DNA from: an uncultured SAR86 cluster bacterium
GTDB taxonomy: Bacteria; Pseudomonadota; Gammaproteobacteria; Magnimaribacterales; D2472
Direction: 5' to 3'
Assembly: GCA_902602595.1 (NCBI GenBank)
Contig: CACKRJ010000002.1
Location: 1-64,000, forward strand
DNA length: 64,000 bases
Shown one piece after another: positions 7,596-16,649 of this stretch; the stretch's first letter is position 1, and the number at the start of each line of letters is the position of its first letter. Under the pieces are notes generated by a model. The model was not told the origin of the DNA and ran no database searches. It saw only the letters and a program-made list of their open reading frames with translations. The position numbers and the translations under genes were made by a program.

Positions 7596-10220
7596 ATGAA
7601 TATGTATAAATCTAGATGGTTTCTTTCGTTTGCATGCGTAACATTCTTTTCACTCGAAACTTTTGGTCAAGACGTAGAAGAAGTTGTCATCACTGGATCC
7701 TATCTTAAAGGAAGCCCAACTGACGGAGCTTCACCAATTGATGTTGTGGATAGAGAAACAATTGAGGATATTGGTGCAACATCAATTGCTGATATTACTC
7801 GTAATTTATCTGTAAACTCTGGATCTGAGAATAACTCAGATTCCTTTACTCAAGGAGCAACTCAAGGAACTTCTAATGTAAATTTAAGAGGTTTAGGTCT
7901 TTCTTCAACTTTAATTTTAGTTGATGGTCGAAGACACACATTAACTGGTGCAACTGCTAATGATGGAAGCGCTTTTGTTAATACTAATGCTATACCAGTT
8001 GTAGCCCTGGAAAGAGTAGAAGTTTTAAAAGAGGGCGCAGCTTCAATATACGGTTCTGATGCTGTAGCAGGAGTTGTGAACTATATTTTTAGAAGAGATT
8101 TTACAGGAACTGAAATTGAGATCTCCAGTCAAGAAGCAGACATTAGCGGTCAGACAGACGATAGAGTTAGTGTGATTTGGGGCACAGAAAATGGTAATTC
8201 TAATTTTGTTTTAGCTGCTAGCGTTCTTGATAGATCGCCAATGTCTGGGGCTGATTTCAATCCAAGCTTGGCTCAACTTGGAATTAGTGGTCTAGGCACA
8301 AGTTTTTTACTATTTGGGCCTGATACAGTTGAATCTGGACCCTATGCTGGAACATATACACCTTTTCAAAATGTTCCTGATCCGAGTTGTGTTGCAAACA
8401 AAGGTATTTTAATTCCACAGGCAAGTGGTTCAAGGTGTGGCTTTGTTTATGGCCCAAGATTTAACGTGGTTAATGATGAAGATCACGAAAGTATATATGG
8501 GTCTTTTAAAACATTGCTCGCAAATGGCAATTCTTTTGAAATTGACTATATGAGCACGGCAATTGATGTGAATGATAATCCTCAATCACCTTCTTATCCG
8601 GCTTTATCATACTTAAGTCCAGCTAATTTAATCATGCCAGGTACAGGCGGAAGTCCTTTTGCTGTTCCTGTTATGTGGTTAGGACGAGCACTAGGATCTG
8701 CATTTCCTTCTCCAAATGCACCAAGAGAAATTGAAACAGATAGATTATCCATTGGATTATCTGGTGATTTTGATAATGGTTTTGATTGGGATGCTCATTA
8801 CACAATAAGTAGCGAAGATTTTTATGGTGAACAACCTGATACAAGCACTTCTAAATTTAGTGCTGCTATCAAAGGTAATGGAGGTAATTCCGGAAATCAA
8901 ACTTGGGATTTATTTACCCCAACTAATAATTCTGCTGATTTAATTAAGTGGATATCTACAGCTCAACAGACTTGGACTGAAACAGAATTAGCTGTATTTG
9001 ATTTTGTTGTAACTGGTGAATGGGGTGCAATGGACATAGCTTCAGGCTTCCAATATCGAGATGAGACATTCAATGTTGCGCGTGGAGCATCATCAATAGC
9101 TCAATTTGATGCAGATGGAAACATAACAGTTCCAGCAGATTTATTGTTCCTAGGCGGAGGTCTTGAGAGTAATGCTAGCAGAGATGCCATGGCTGTTTTC
9201 ATTGAGGGATCAATCAATCCATCTGATAAGTTGGAAGTAAATAGTGCCTTAAGGTATGAGGAGTTAGATACTGACAGCTCTATTAATCCAAAAATATCTT
9301 TTAGATATCAAGCATCCGATAATCTTGCATTACGAGCTTCATTTAGTACTTCTTTTAGAGAAGCTTCCTTGGCTCAATTAACATCAACCACTATAGGCTT
9401 ACAAGGCATTCAAGATTTTAATACTGATGGCTCACCCAAAGGCGGCACAACTTTTATTAGAATTGCCCAGGCTAATAATCCAAATTTAGATCCTGAAGAA
9501 TCAGATAACATGAACATTGGTGCTATTTGGAAACCTACCGATCGTCTGTCCATGAAATTAGATTATTGGGCTATTGATTACACCGATGTTATTACTATTG
9601 AAAGCGCACAAGGAAAAGTTGCAGCTAATCCAAATGACCCTGATGTAAAAAGAACATCCACTGGAACTCTAACAGGCGTTACAACTAAGTACTTTAATGC
9701 AAATCAGGTTAATACTAGCGGTCTAGACTTTGAATCAACTTATGATTTTGATTCTGCTTGGGGGCAAGCGCAAGTTGGTGTCAATATGATGCACATGTTC
9801 GAATATGAAATACCGTTAAACGGATCAACTGTAGATGTTGTGGGTCAGTTTAATCATGATAATTTCGCTAGATCTTTGCCTGAAACTAAAGCGGTTTTTC
9901 ATGCTGCATTAGAAAGTGGAAATAATTCTTTGGCTTTATTTGGAAGATATACTACTGACTATAAGACAACTCGACCACTAGATGCTATAGCAAAATCTAG
10001 AGGCTTCAGTCAGAAAATTGATTCATTCTTTACCGTGGATCTAATGAATTCATACATCATAGAGATGAATGACAGTAATCTTAAATTATCTGTTGGGGTT
10101 ACCAATCTTTTTGATGAAGAAGTCCCACTGGTCTATGATGCTGCGAATTGGAGCTATGATCCAAAGCATCATGATCCACGTGGCAGAATGGTTTATATTG
10201 GATTTAAGTTAAGTAGATAA
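7596..10220 (+). CDS. TonB-dependent outer-membrane receptor
   Basis: An 874-residue TonB-dependent receptor. The signal peptide is residues 1-24 (cleavage near TFG-Q), with a TonB box at about 28-35 (EEVVITGS). The plug domain contains NVNLRGLGLSSTLILVDGR and a segment ending in GVVNYIFRR. A long beta-barrel follows, with alternating short strands to the C-terminus (GRMVYIGFKLSR). These receptors import siderophores, vitamin B12, oligosaccharides or other large substrates using energy from TonB-ExbBD; an exbB-exbD pair is encoded at 29669-30678. The ligand cannot be predicted. It has its own promoter gap (208 bases) and a strong terminator, so it is a single-gene unit. Confidence 0.9.
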   Translation: MNMYKSRWFLSFACVTFFSLETFGQDVEEVVITGSYLKGSPTDGASPIDVVDRETIEDIGATSIADITRNLSVNSGSENNSDSFTQGATQGTSNVNLRGLGLSSTLILVDGRRHTLTGATANDGSAFVNTNAIPVVALERVEVLKEGAASIYGSDAVAGVVNYIFRRDFTGTEIEISSQEADISGQTDDRVSVIWGTENGNSNFVLAASVLDRSPMSGADFNPSLAQLGISGLGTSFLLFGPDTVESGPYAGTYTPFQNVPDPSCVANKGILIPQASGSRCGFVYGPRFNVVNDEDHESIYGSFKTLLANGNSFEIDYMSTAIDVNDNPQSPSYPALSYLSPANLIMPGTGGSPFAVPVMWLGRALGSAFPSPNAPREIETDRLSIGLSGDFDNGFDWDAHYTISSEDFYGEQPDTSTSKFSAAIKGNGGNSGNQTWDLFTPTNNSADLIKWISTAQQTWTETELAVFDFVVTGEWGAMDIASGFQYRDETFNVARGASSIAQFDADGNITVPADLLFLGGGLESNASRDAMAVFIEGSINPSDKLEVNSALRYEELDTDSSINPKISFRYQASDNLALRASFSTSFREASLAQLTSTTIGLQGIQDFNTDGSPKGGTTFIRIAQANNPNLDPEESDNMNIGAIWKPTDRLSMKLDYWAIDYTDVITIESAQGKVAANPNDPDVKRTSTGTLTGVTTKYFNANQVNTSGLDFESTYDFDSAWGQAQVGVNMMHMFEYEIPLNGSTVDVVGQFNHDNFARSLPETKAVFHAALESGNNSLALFGRYTTDYKTTRPLDAIAKSRGFSQKIDSFFTVDLMNSYIIEMNDSNLKLSVGVTNLFDEEVPLVYDAANWSYDPKHHDPRGRMVYIGFKLSR

Positions 10221-10233
10221 TTTTATTATCAAG

Positions 10234-10266
10234 AGCGCAATATTAGAAATGGTATTGCGCTTTTTT
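10234..10266 (+). terminator. rho-independent terminator after the TonB receptor gene
   Basis: A 9-bp perfect stem (AGCGCAATA at 10234-10242, TATTGCGCT at 10253-10261) with a 10-base loop runs into six T (10261-10266). It ends transcription of the receptor gene on the + strand and lies just before the convergent Rieske gene stop. Confidence 0.85.
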
Positions 10267-10273
10267 AGATCAT

Positions 10274-11434
10274 TCAAATCTTTGAATTTATTTTGAGCAT
10301 TTCAGATTCTTGAGGTTTTACCTCTTGATTCGAAACAGGTATAGCTTTTCTGATTTTATTGGCGCTATCTATTAAGCAAATCTCAGAGGAGGCTAGAGGG
10401 CCGGATTTAAAATTCTTTGTATTCATTCCTTCCTGCACTAAGTTTATTAGGTGAGTATCTTCGTTATTTACTTGTCTATTAATTCTCCAGTTAAGATATT
10501 GAGCTGCCTTTGTTTCTCGCCGATCATCTGGAAGTGCATATGGAATTTCTCGAATCATTGTTGTGTTCGCATCAATAGGTATAAATTGCATGAAATCCAT
10601 TTGTTCTGGATAAATATCAAATGCAAGGTTGGGCCACAGTCTGTAATATAGCCAATACCTCTGCTTATCATCTGGAAGATGATCCATGTGTGGTAAGTAC
10701 TTATCATAGAGCCTGTTAGATAAATTATCTTTTCGAATATTATTACCATCTCCCCACATTTTGTGTACGTATCCATTATTAGATGAGACCTCAATACCGT
10801 AGCTTTTTCCTACAAGATTTGATAAGCCCGGATGTGCTATAGGTATATGCAGAGCATCAATATAATTATCAGCTATTTGTTTCCAATTTACATTCCTGGG
10901 CCTCATTGTAACCCGGCCCAAAGGCTGCATTTCTTCAAGTCTATATTGCTCAATTTCTTTAATGTAGGGTGCAAATTGCTCATGCACGCTAGGTATATCT
11001 GAATGTAATAATTTTACAAAAATGAAACCTTGAAAAATCTCTAATTCAACATCCTGTAGACTGTGATTTTTTTTATTAAAATTCTTGAACTGATCTTCAT
11101 ATGGAACTTTAATAAGGTTACCATTGAAGTCATACCCCCAAGCATGATAAGGGCAGGTAATTTTGTGTTTGCACGATCCTGAAATACCATCAATTAACTT
11201 TGTGCCTCTGTGAGAACAGAAATTTTGAAATGCATGAATAGCCCCATCTTCATCTTTGATAACAAAAACTCTTTCATTAAAAATTTCAAACGTAAAATAA
11301 TCTCCTGCATTAGGCACGTTAGAAATATGGCAAACTAATTGCCAGTTTTTAAGAATTAATTCTGATTTTTCTAGTTCAAAAAAAGCATCACTTGTATAAG
11401 TCCAACCCGGCAAACTTTTTAACGTTTCTTTCAT
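10274..11434 (-). CDS. Rieske-type aromatic-ring-hydroxylating / N-demethylating oxygenase, alpha subunit
   Basis: A 386-residue Rieske non-haem iron oxygenase. The [2Fe-2S] ligands are Cys73-x-His75 and Cys94-x2-His97 (CSHRG and CPYHAWGY). Mononuclear iron ligands His196 and His201 lie in DNYIDALHIPIAHPGL; the third carboxylate ligand was not assigned. Length and motif style resemble choline/carnitine monooxygenase and stachydrine or glycine-betaine demethylase subunits as well as ring hydroxylases. It is the last gene of a minus-strand operon (permease, DDAH, Rieske) with a 3-base gap to the DDAH gene. That context suggests action on a methylated nitrogen compound. No dedicated reductase or ferredoxin is encoded next to it. 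Confidence 0.85.
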   Translation of the reverse strand: MKETLKSLPGWTYTSDAFFELEKSELILKNWQLVCHISNVPNAGDYFTFEIFNERVFVIKDEDGAIHAFQNFCSHRGTKLIDGISGSCKHKITCPYHAWGYDFNGNLIKVPYEDQFKNFNKKNHSLQDVELEIFQGFIFVKLLHSDIPSVHEQFAPYIKEIEQYRLEEMQPLGRVTMRPRNVNWKQIADNYIDALHIPIAHPGLSNLVGKSYGIEVSSNNGYVHKMWGDGNNIRKDNLSNRLYDKYLPHMDHLPDDKQRYWLYYRLWPNLAFDIYPEQMDFMQFIPIDANTTMIREIPYALPDDRRETKAAQYLNWRINRQVNNEDTHLINLVQEGMNTKNFKSGPLASSEICLIDSANKIRKAIPVSNQEVKPQESEMLKINSKI

Positions 11435-11437
11435 TTA

Positions 11438-12304
11438 TTACATTCTTTTAAGCGGTCTTGTTAAACATGTTGGTCCACCTTCACCTTTGCGGCTGATTTC
11501 GATCCCTTTATATGTTCTTATTTTACATTGAGCCTTCTCAAGCTCAAATTTAACTTTTGGTAATTCATCAAGCATGATAATTGATCTTGGTGCAGTAGCC
11601 AAAACATTGCAGCCCATTAATGGATACTCTTCTTCAGAGAGTGTAATAAAATTTATATTAAGATCAGCAAGCCACTGAAGGAAAGAGTTTGGTATGAATG
11701 GCTTATATATAAGGGCTAAATCTTTATCAAGTGGTGAAATTATGGACATTAAATGAAGTACATCGTCCGGATGAGCGGGATTAGGTAAATTAACAATATG
11801 TAAATCAATGCTTGGTCCTAATATCTCTTTTAATTGCCTTATACCTTCAGCATTTGTTCTTGGTCCGAGTCCAACTGCTGCATGCTTGTTGTCAATCCAT
11901 ATGAAATCTCCACCTTCTAGCGTACCAGGGGCTTTTATCTCTCCAGCTATTTCATAGCCCATAGATGAAAGGGCTTTAAAATTTTCATTAACCTCAGACG
12001 TTCTAGATGCTCTACCCATATTGCATAGAATTAAACCTTTTTCGCACAATAAAATAGTATCCCTCGTATAAATACTATCAAGAGTTAATTTATTAGAAGG
12101 TGGTAAATCAATCACTTCCATTCCATCATCAGTAAGCAAGCTTTTAAAATATTTATATTCACTTATTGCTAGAAGCATATCTGGCTTAGCATGGTAGCGA
12201 AGGGCTTCCCATTCCCTTGAAATTTTATCGTTATTAACGAAGCCAGCTAGCGGAGATCTTATTGCAACTTCTTTGATTTGAGAGTATTCATTCAATAAAT
12301 TCAT
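11438..12304 (-). CDS. dimethylargininase-type amidinohydrolase (DDAH/arginine deiminase superfamily)
   Basis: A 288-residue pentein-fold guanidine hydrolase. Visible landmarks are SIYTRD (Asp82), the acidic motif LEGGDF (Glu130, Asp133), the catalytic His184 (DDVLHLM) and the nucleophile Cys280 (GGPTCLTRPL). Single-domain length and the C-terminal cysteine context fit N(G),N(G)-dimethylarginine dimethylaminohydrolase, which converts methylated arginine to citrulline and dimethylamine. Plain arginine deiminases are usually about 400 residues. The ATG at 12304 is chosen because the longer reading (to 12340) would overlap the permease gene, and this start lies 4 bases after the permease stop. 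It is flanked by an amino-acid permease and a Rieske oxygenase in one operon. Confidence 0.8.
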   Translation of the reverse strand: MNLLNEYSQIKEVAIRSPLAGFVNNDKISREWEALRYHAKPDMLLAISEYKYFKSLLTDDGMEVIDLPPSNKLTLDSIYTRDTILLCEKGLILCNMGRASRTSEVNENFKALSSMGYEIAGEIKAPGTLEGGDFIWIDNKHAAVGLGPRTNAEGIRQLKEILGPSIDLHIVNLPNPAHPDDVLHLMSIISPLDKDLALIYKPFIPNSFLQWLADLNINFITLSEEEYPLMGCNVLATAPRSIIMLDELPKVKFELEKAQCKIRTYKGIEISRKGEGGPTCLTRPLKRM

Positions 12305-12308
12305 GGTT

Positions 12309-13610
12309 TTATTTCTTAAATAAGTAAATAGGCATGCCAATTAAAATTAGGATAAATGAATAAATTATCGTTTCAATACCGGCACCCCAAATTGCAAAAA
12401 ATGCGTAGGTGAAAGTTGCGCATGACAATATTAAGGCATTTACTCTTTTTTTATTATTTTGATCGGTTTTTGCAAATTTAAACTCAGCAATTGCACAGAA
12501 TGCATATGCGATTAAGGTAGATAATGTTGAAAGCATAGCCAAAAAAACAAATGCATTAACAATTCCTTTTGTGTAGTTCAAGATCAAAAGCATACTTACA
12601 AATGAACCGGTTAACAGGTAGGTATATAAAGGTGTACCAACCTCAGTTAATGTTACAAATTTTTCAGGAAGCAATCCGTCTCTGGCTGCAGCAAGGCTTA
12701 GATTCCCGGCCGTTAACGTATTTGCATTTAACGAGCCAAGTGTTGAAATTAATGCTCCCAAGCTTATTATTGATCCTCCGGTTGCTCCAAGAATTTTTGT
12801 TGCAGCTAATGCGAATGGAGCTGAAGAGTTTATTAATTCGTTTGCTGGAACAATTGTGGCTATAGCAAAACTCACTAAGACATACAAAATTAAGATTGTT
12901 ATTACCGAAGCAATTAAAACTTTGGGGATTGTTTCTTGAGGATTGATAACATTATCTGCTGGCACTGTAGCTGTTTCTATCCCAATAAATGACCACATCA
13001 CCAAAGTTGTAACTGTAGCAAGTAATGTGATGGGATGAAGATTACCAGGATTTAGTTCAGGTAAATTACTAGTATTAAAATTTGTTGCTCCAAGAAAAAT
13101 AATAAATAGAAGTGGTAATAATTTTAACAAGGTAGAGAGTACTTGAAATTTTGAGCTACTTTCTAGACTTTTTATATTTAAAATTATAATAGCCCACACG
13201 AGTATTAGTGATGCAATCAAAGAGTAAATAATAGAGTTTGAAATTTTAGGAATAAAAAAACTTAGATAGCCAACAAACGCAATTGATATTCCTGCAATGG
13301 CCGCTATGCATGCTACCCAGTATGTCCAAGCAATAATAAAACCTAAAAAATTACCAAGCCCTTCATTAACATATACATAAGGTCCACCGGTCTTGGGAAT
13401 CCTCTTTACTAGTCTGGCCATTGTTAAGGCAACTAAAATTGAACCAATTCCAGCGATTATCCAGCCGCCAAATCCTAGCATCCCATAGGGTGCCAGCATT
13501 GTAGGCATCATGAAAATTCCTGAGCCTACAGCACAACCAACAGCTATGGACCAGCCTCGCCAAAAACCTATTACTCTATGCTGCTCATAGCTCATTGATT
13601 GATAATACAC
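12309..13610 (-). CDS. APC superfamily amino acid/amine permease
   Basis: A 433-residue membrane protein with about 12 hydrophobic segments. The first helix carries GCAVGSGIFMMP, the substrate-binding GSGIF motif of the amino acid-polyamine-organocation family. Helix 3 is preceded by PKTGGPYVYV, the usual conserved loop. The closest recognisable types are arginine/agmatine and cationic amino acid transporters (AdiC/YjeH-like). It is first in the operon permease-DDAH-Rieske, so it most likely imports the substrate of the DDAH. The start may be the first ATG (13610) or the ATG five codons in (MSYEQHR). It diverges from the tRNA-Ser gene across a 58-base gap. Confidence 0.85.
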   Translation of the reverse strand: MYYQSMSYEQHRVIGFWRGWSIAVGCAVGSGIFMMPTMLAPYGMLGFGGWIIAGIGSILVALTMARLVKRIPKTGGPYVYVNEGLGNFLGFIIAWTYWVACIAAIAGISIAFVGYLSFFIPKISNSIIYSLIASLILVWAIIILNIKSLESSSKFQVLSTLLKLLPLLFIIFLGATNFNTSNLPELNPGNLHPITLLATVTTLVMWSFIGIETATVPADNVINPQETIPKVLIASVITILILYVLVSFAIATIVPANELINSSAPFALAATKILGATGGSIISLGALISTLGSLNANTLTAGNLSLAAARDGLLPEKFVTLTEVGTPLYTYLLTGSFVSMLLILNYTKGIVNAFVFLAMLSTLSTLIAYAFCAIAEFKFAKTDQNNKKRVNALILSCATFTYAFFAIWGAGIETIIYSFILILIGMPIYLFKK

Positions 13611-13623
13611 CTAATCTGTATCG

Positions 13624-13651
13624 TTTACTTATTTCTAAAAGTCTTTAAAAT
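13624..13651 (+). promoter_or_regulatory. candidate sigma70 promoter of tRNA-Ser
   Basis: TTTACT (13624-13629) and TAAAAT (13646-13651) are spaced by 16 bases. The predicted start is about 11 bases before the mature tRNA 5' end. It fits by position and sequence only. Confidence 0.4.
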
Positions 13652-13668
13652 GCCTTACCTTAAGGAAC

Positions 13669-13758
13669 GGAGAGATGGCAGAGCGGTTGAATGCACTGGT
13701 CTTGAAAACCAGCAAACCTTCGCGGGTTTCCAGGGTTCGAATCCCTGTCTCTCCGCCA
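13669..13758 (+). tRNA. tRNA-Ser (anticodon TGA)
   Basis: A 90-base tRNA. The 7-bp acceptor stem pairs GGAGAGA (13669-13675) with TCTCTCC (13748-13754). Discriminator G and encoded CCA are at 13755-13758. The anticodon stem is CTGGT/ACCAG with loop CTTGAAA and anticodon TGA (13703-13705). A long class-II variable arm follows, and the T loop is GGTTCGAATCC. It reads the UCN serine codons through U34. It ends 3 bases before the stop of the convergent esterase gene. Confidence 0.97.
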
Positions 13759-13761
13759 GTT

Positions 13762-15084
13762 TTAGTTGCTCAAACTAGAATATAGTAATGTTTTAAGTTC
13801 TTCTCGAAGTGGATATCTATCCGATGGCATAAACTGTGTCATCATTGTAGCCGTAATATTATTTTTTCTATCTACCCAAAAAATTGTGCTTGCTGCACCA
13901 CCCCAAAAAAATTCTCCTTCTGAAGAATAAGTCCCAGCTACACCAGGATTCATAATAGTTCCAACTGTCAATCCGAAACCTACACCCTCTAATCCAAATG
14001 CAGATCCATCTCTTAAAATTTCATCTGTAAGATGATTGTTTGACATTAATTCTACAGATGCTTCACTAAGAATTCTAACGCCATCTAAAATACCACCATT
14101 TAAGAGCATCTCTGCAAATTTGCTGTAATCATCAATATTTGAAACTAGTCCTGATCCCCCATCAAATAATTTTGATGAATTTGTTAAATATGGAGATTTA
14201 TTGAATAAATCAATAGATCTTAGCTCTTTAGAGAACATTAGCTCAGCTTGATTTAGTCCCGATGGTGCAACTAGTTCTCCGTCTCTTGAAAATGCTCCTG
14301 AGGTATAGAGTGTTGTAAAGTAATCGCTATCATTAGGATTTACTGAAAAACCAATGCTTTTAAGATTTAGTGGATCAAAGATATTTTTTTGTAAATACTC
14401 AGCAAATGTCATTTTTGAGATCACTTCTACCACGCAGCCTAAAACATCCATATTTATTCCATATGACCATTTTTCACCTGGATTGTGAAGGAGGGGAGCA
14501 CTAGCTGCAGCTGCAGCAAATTCACAGGTATTACCAGGAAATTTATTTAATTCTGCATCCAGAGCTCCAAAGTAATAAGGTCGAATATTATATTTTCTAT
14601 AAATTTGATTAACGGGGCCTTCTCCCGCCCAACTATAGGTCAAACCACTTGTATGGGTTAAAAGATCTCTAATAGTAATTTCTCTTTTTGGTTTTACAAC
14701 ATAGTCTTGAAAATCAAGGTTAATCACTTTGGTATTTTTAAATGCTGGAATGTACTGAGACACTTTATCATTGAGTCTCAGCTGCCCGTTTTCTACTAAT
14801 TGCATAATTGCAACACCAGTTACTGGTTTTGTCATGGAGTAAATTCTATATATCGTTTTGTCATTAACAGTTATTTTTCTTTCTATATCTGCAAACCCAT
14901 GAGAATGACGATAAATTTCTTTATTATTTTTTTTAATTAATATTGATATATTTGGAAGACTTCCATTTTCAACATATGCATTGAAATGTTTTGTTATTTT
15001 ATTTTTATCATCTGTATCAAGTGAGCTCGCATTTATTTGCGCTGAAATGAAAAAAAATACTAGTATTGATATAAAGATTCTCAT
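13762..15084 (-). CDS. beta-lactamase-fold serine hydrolase (class C / EstB-like), exported
   Basis: A 440-residue protein. Residues 1-19 are a signal peptide. The beta-lactamase/transpeptidase motif Ser83-Met-Thr-Lys86 (YSMTKPVTG) supplies the nucleophile and base pair. HTSGLTYSW follows, and Tyr208 in KWSYGIN is the family's second-box tyrosine. The C-terminal GGAASTIFWVD resembles the KTG-like third box of esterases. Members are mostly periplasmic esterases, lipases or D-aminopeptidases rather than antibiotic-degrading enzymes. It is divergent from the thioesterase gene (starts 50 bases apart). Confidence 0.85.
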   Translation of the reverse strand: MRIFISILVFFFISAQINASSLDTDDKNKITKHFNAYVENGSLPNISILIKKNNKEIYRHSHGFADIERKITVNDKTIYRIYSMTKPVTGVAIMQLVENGQLRLNDKVSQYIPAFKNTKVINLDFQDYVVKPKREITIRDLLTHTSGLTYSWAGEGPVNQIYRKYNIRPYYFGALDAELNKFPGNTCEFAAAAASAPLLHNPGEKWSYGINMDVLGCVVEVISKMTFAEYLQKNIFDPLNLKSIGFSVNPNDSDYFTTLYTSGAFSRDGELVAPSGLNQAELMFSKELRSIDLFNKSPYLTNSSKLFDGGSGLVSNIDDYSKFAEMLLNGGILDGVRILSEASVELMSNNHLTDEILRDGSAFGLEGVGFGLTVGTIMNPGVAGTYSSEGEFFWGGAASTIFWVDRKNNITATMMTQFMPSDRYPLREELKTLLYSSLSN

Positions 15085-15133
15085 AGATTTCCCCTATAAT
15101 TTATTACAAGTATTCTATTACACTAAACATCCA

Positions 15134-15538
15134 ATGACATCCTCAAAAGTAGACCTAAGCCAGCCTCCAAAATTTCTTTCTATTCTTGGTGCCAAAGATG
15201 TTGTTTTTGATAAACAAAAAGAAACTATCACTATTCATTTTGATATAGGGGAAGAGCTTACTCATTCAAATGGGGCTTATGTCCAAGGCGGTTTTGTGAC
15301 AGCAATGTTGGATACCTCTATGGCACATTTACTAATTTTTAAAACTAATGGTGAATATAACCCATTAACTTTAAATATTAATGTAAATTTTCTAGCTCCA
15401 GGCAAACCTGGTAAATTTATCTCATCAGCAACTATTAATAAGATCGGTAAAAGTATTTCCTTTACTTCTGCTAAATTACATCAAGGAGATACTTTAGTTG
15501 CAACGGCCTCAGCAACTAATAAATTCCTTAAACCATAA
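15134..15538 (+). CDS. PaaI-like hotdog-fold thioesterase
   Basis: A 134-residue protein from the ATG at 15134. The open frame extends upstream to 14981, but that part lies antisense to the esterase gene and is not similar to the family. The hotdog signature NGAYVQGGFVTAMLDTSMA (residues 46-64) is the PaaI/YdiI-type acyl-CoA thioesterase motif, with the Gly-Gly turn and the Asp in the long helix. The remainder forms the expected beta strands. It would hydrolyse an acyl- or aryl-CoA in the cytoplasm. Four bases separate it from the next gene, forming a probable operon with two alpha/beta hydrolases. Confidence 0.82.
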   Translation: MTSSKVDLSQPPKFLSILGAKDVVFDKQKETITIHFDIGEELTHSNGAYVQGGFVTAMLDTSMAHLLIFKTNGEYNPLTLNINVNFLAPGKPGKFISSATINKIGKSISFTSAKLHQGDTLVATASATNKFLKP

Positions 15539-15542
15539 TCCT

Positions 15543-16649
15543 ATGACTAAGAAAAAACTCAGCCCGTGGAATAATAATTTAAAATTTATACATAGTCTGA
15601 AGCCTGAAGAAAATTTTAATACTGACAGTCTTCCAAAAGAACCAAATTATTCAGACACTAAAAGCTGGGCAGCATTTCCAGGCATAGATGGCTTTCAAAA
15701 TTTATCGCCTGATAATCCTGTATCACTTGATGAGAAAGAAGTTGATGTATTTTTTATTCATCCAACAGGATATTTTGAAAAGCAATGGAATGGACCCATT
15801 GATGAGACGTCTGCTGCTTATGAGAGGACTGGTAGTCATTTAGCAACTCAAGTATCTGCTTTTTCTGAAACCTGTAATGTTTATGCTCCATATTATCGTC
15901 AAGCAACTTACTATTCTTTTTTTGATACCGAAAGCAATAATGGATGTAATGCATTAGATTTGGCTTACTCAGATTTGTCAAATGCCTTTGAGGTATTTAT
16001 GAAACAGTACAATAATGGCAAGCCATTTTTTATAGCAGGACATAGTCAAGGAGCTTTGCATGGACAAAGGTTGATAAATGAATATGTATCCAAATCTGAT
16101 GCAAAAAAAAACTTTATAGCAGCATATTTAATCGGATACATATTGCCCACAAAATATTTTGATCTTCTTTACCCTGATCTTTCTATTTCTAAATCTAGCG
16201 TTGATCAAAAGGCAATTATTTCATGGTGTACTGGTATAGAGGGCTTCAGACGTGATAGAGCAAAATCTTTGCTTTGGACTCCAAATGGATGGACTCTTGA
16301 GCCCATGGAGCAGCCATTGGTCTGTCAAAATCCATTTTCTTGGGATGCCAATCAAGAATGGATAGCTGATCTTGAAAATATTTCTATTAGACTAAAAGCA
16401 GATAAGTTATCGCTTGCAGATTATTACGCCACTAAGAATACATATTCTAAACTTTCAATCGAAGCTATATCTGACTTATTTTTTGAGGCAAGAGTTTCAG
16501 AAAATTTTTTGGTTGAAACTAGGGGCCCATTAATTAAAAAAATTGAAAGATTTGCGAATGACGGAGATCTGCATAATTTTGATATGTCTCTTTTTTGGGG
16601 CGCCATCAGAAATAATGTTCAGTTAAGAGCAAAAGCTTATGAATTTTAA
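15543..16649 (+). CDS. DUF3089 family alpha/beta hydrolase
   Basis: A 368-residue protein from the ATG at 15543. An earlier in-frame start at 15498 would overlap the thioesterase gene by 41 bases and is less likely. Sequence landmarks are VDVFFIHPTGYF, CNVYAPYYRQAT and the nucleophile elbow AGHSQGALHG (G-x-S-x-G). These are the hallmarks of DUF3089, a lipase-like family of unknown substrate with C-terminal Asp and His residues. No signal peptide is evident with this start. The 3' end overlaps the following hydrolase by 11 bases. Function is likely ester hydrolysis; substrate unknown. Confidence 0.75.
   Translation: MTKKKLSPWNNNLKFIHSLKPEENFNTDSLPKEPNYSDTKSWAAFPGIDGFQNLSPDNPVSLDEKEVDVFFIHPTGYFEKQWNGPIDETSAAYERTGSHLATQVSAFSETCNVYAPYYRQATYYSFFDTESNNGCNALDLAYSDLSNAFEVFMKQYNNGKPFFIAGHSQGALHGQRLINEYVSKSDAKKNFIAAYLIGYILPTKYFDLLYPDLSISKSSVDQKAIISWCTGIEGFRRDRAKSLLWTPNGWTLEPMEQPLVCQNPFSWDANQEWIADLENISIRLKADKLSLADYYATKNTYSKLSIEAISDLFFEARVSENFLVETRGPLIKKIERFANDGDLHNFDMSLFWGAIRNNVQLRAKAYEF

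Noticed and set aside
12569..12865. 98-codon open frame on the plus strand, leucine-rich
   Set aside because: It is antisense to the membrane helices of the APC permease; Leu/Gln-rich antisense frames are expected there.
13669..13762. tRNA-Ser as an integration site
   Set aside because: The tRNA is complete, and no duplicated 3' end or integrase was seen near it.
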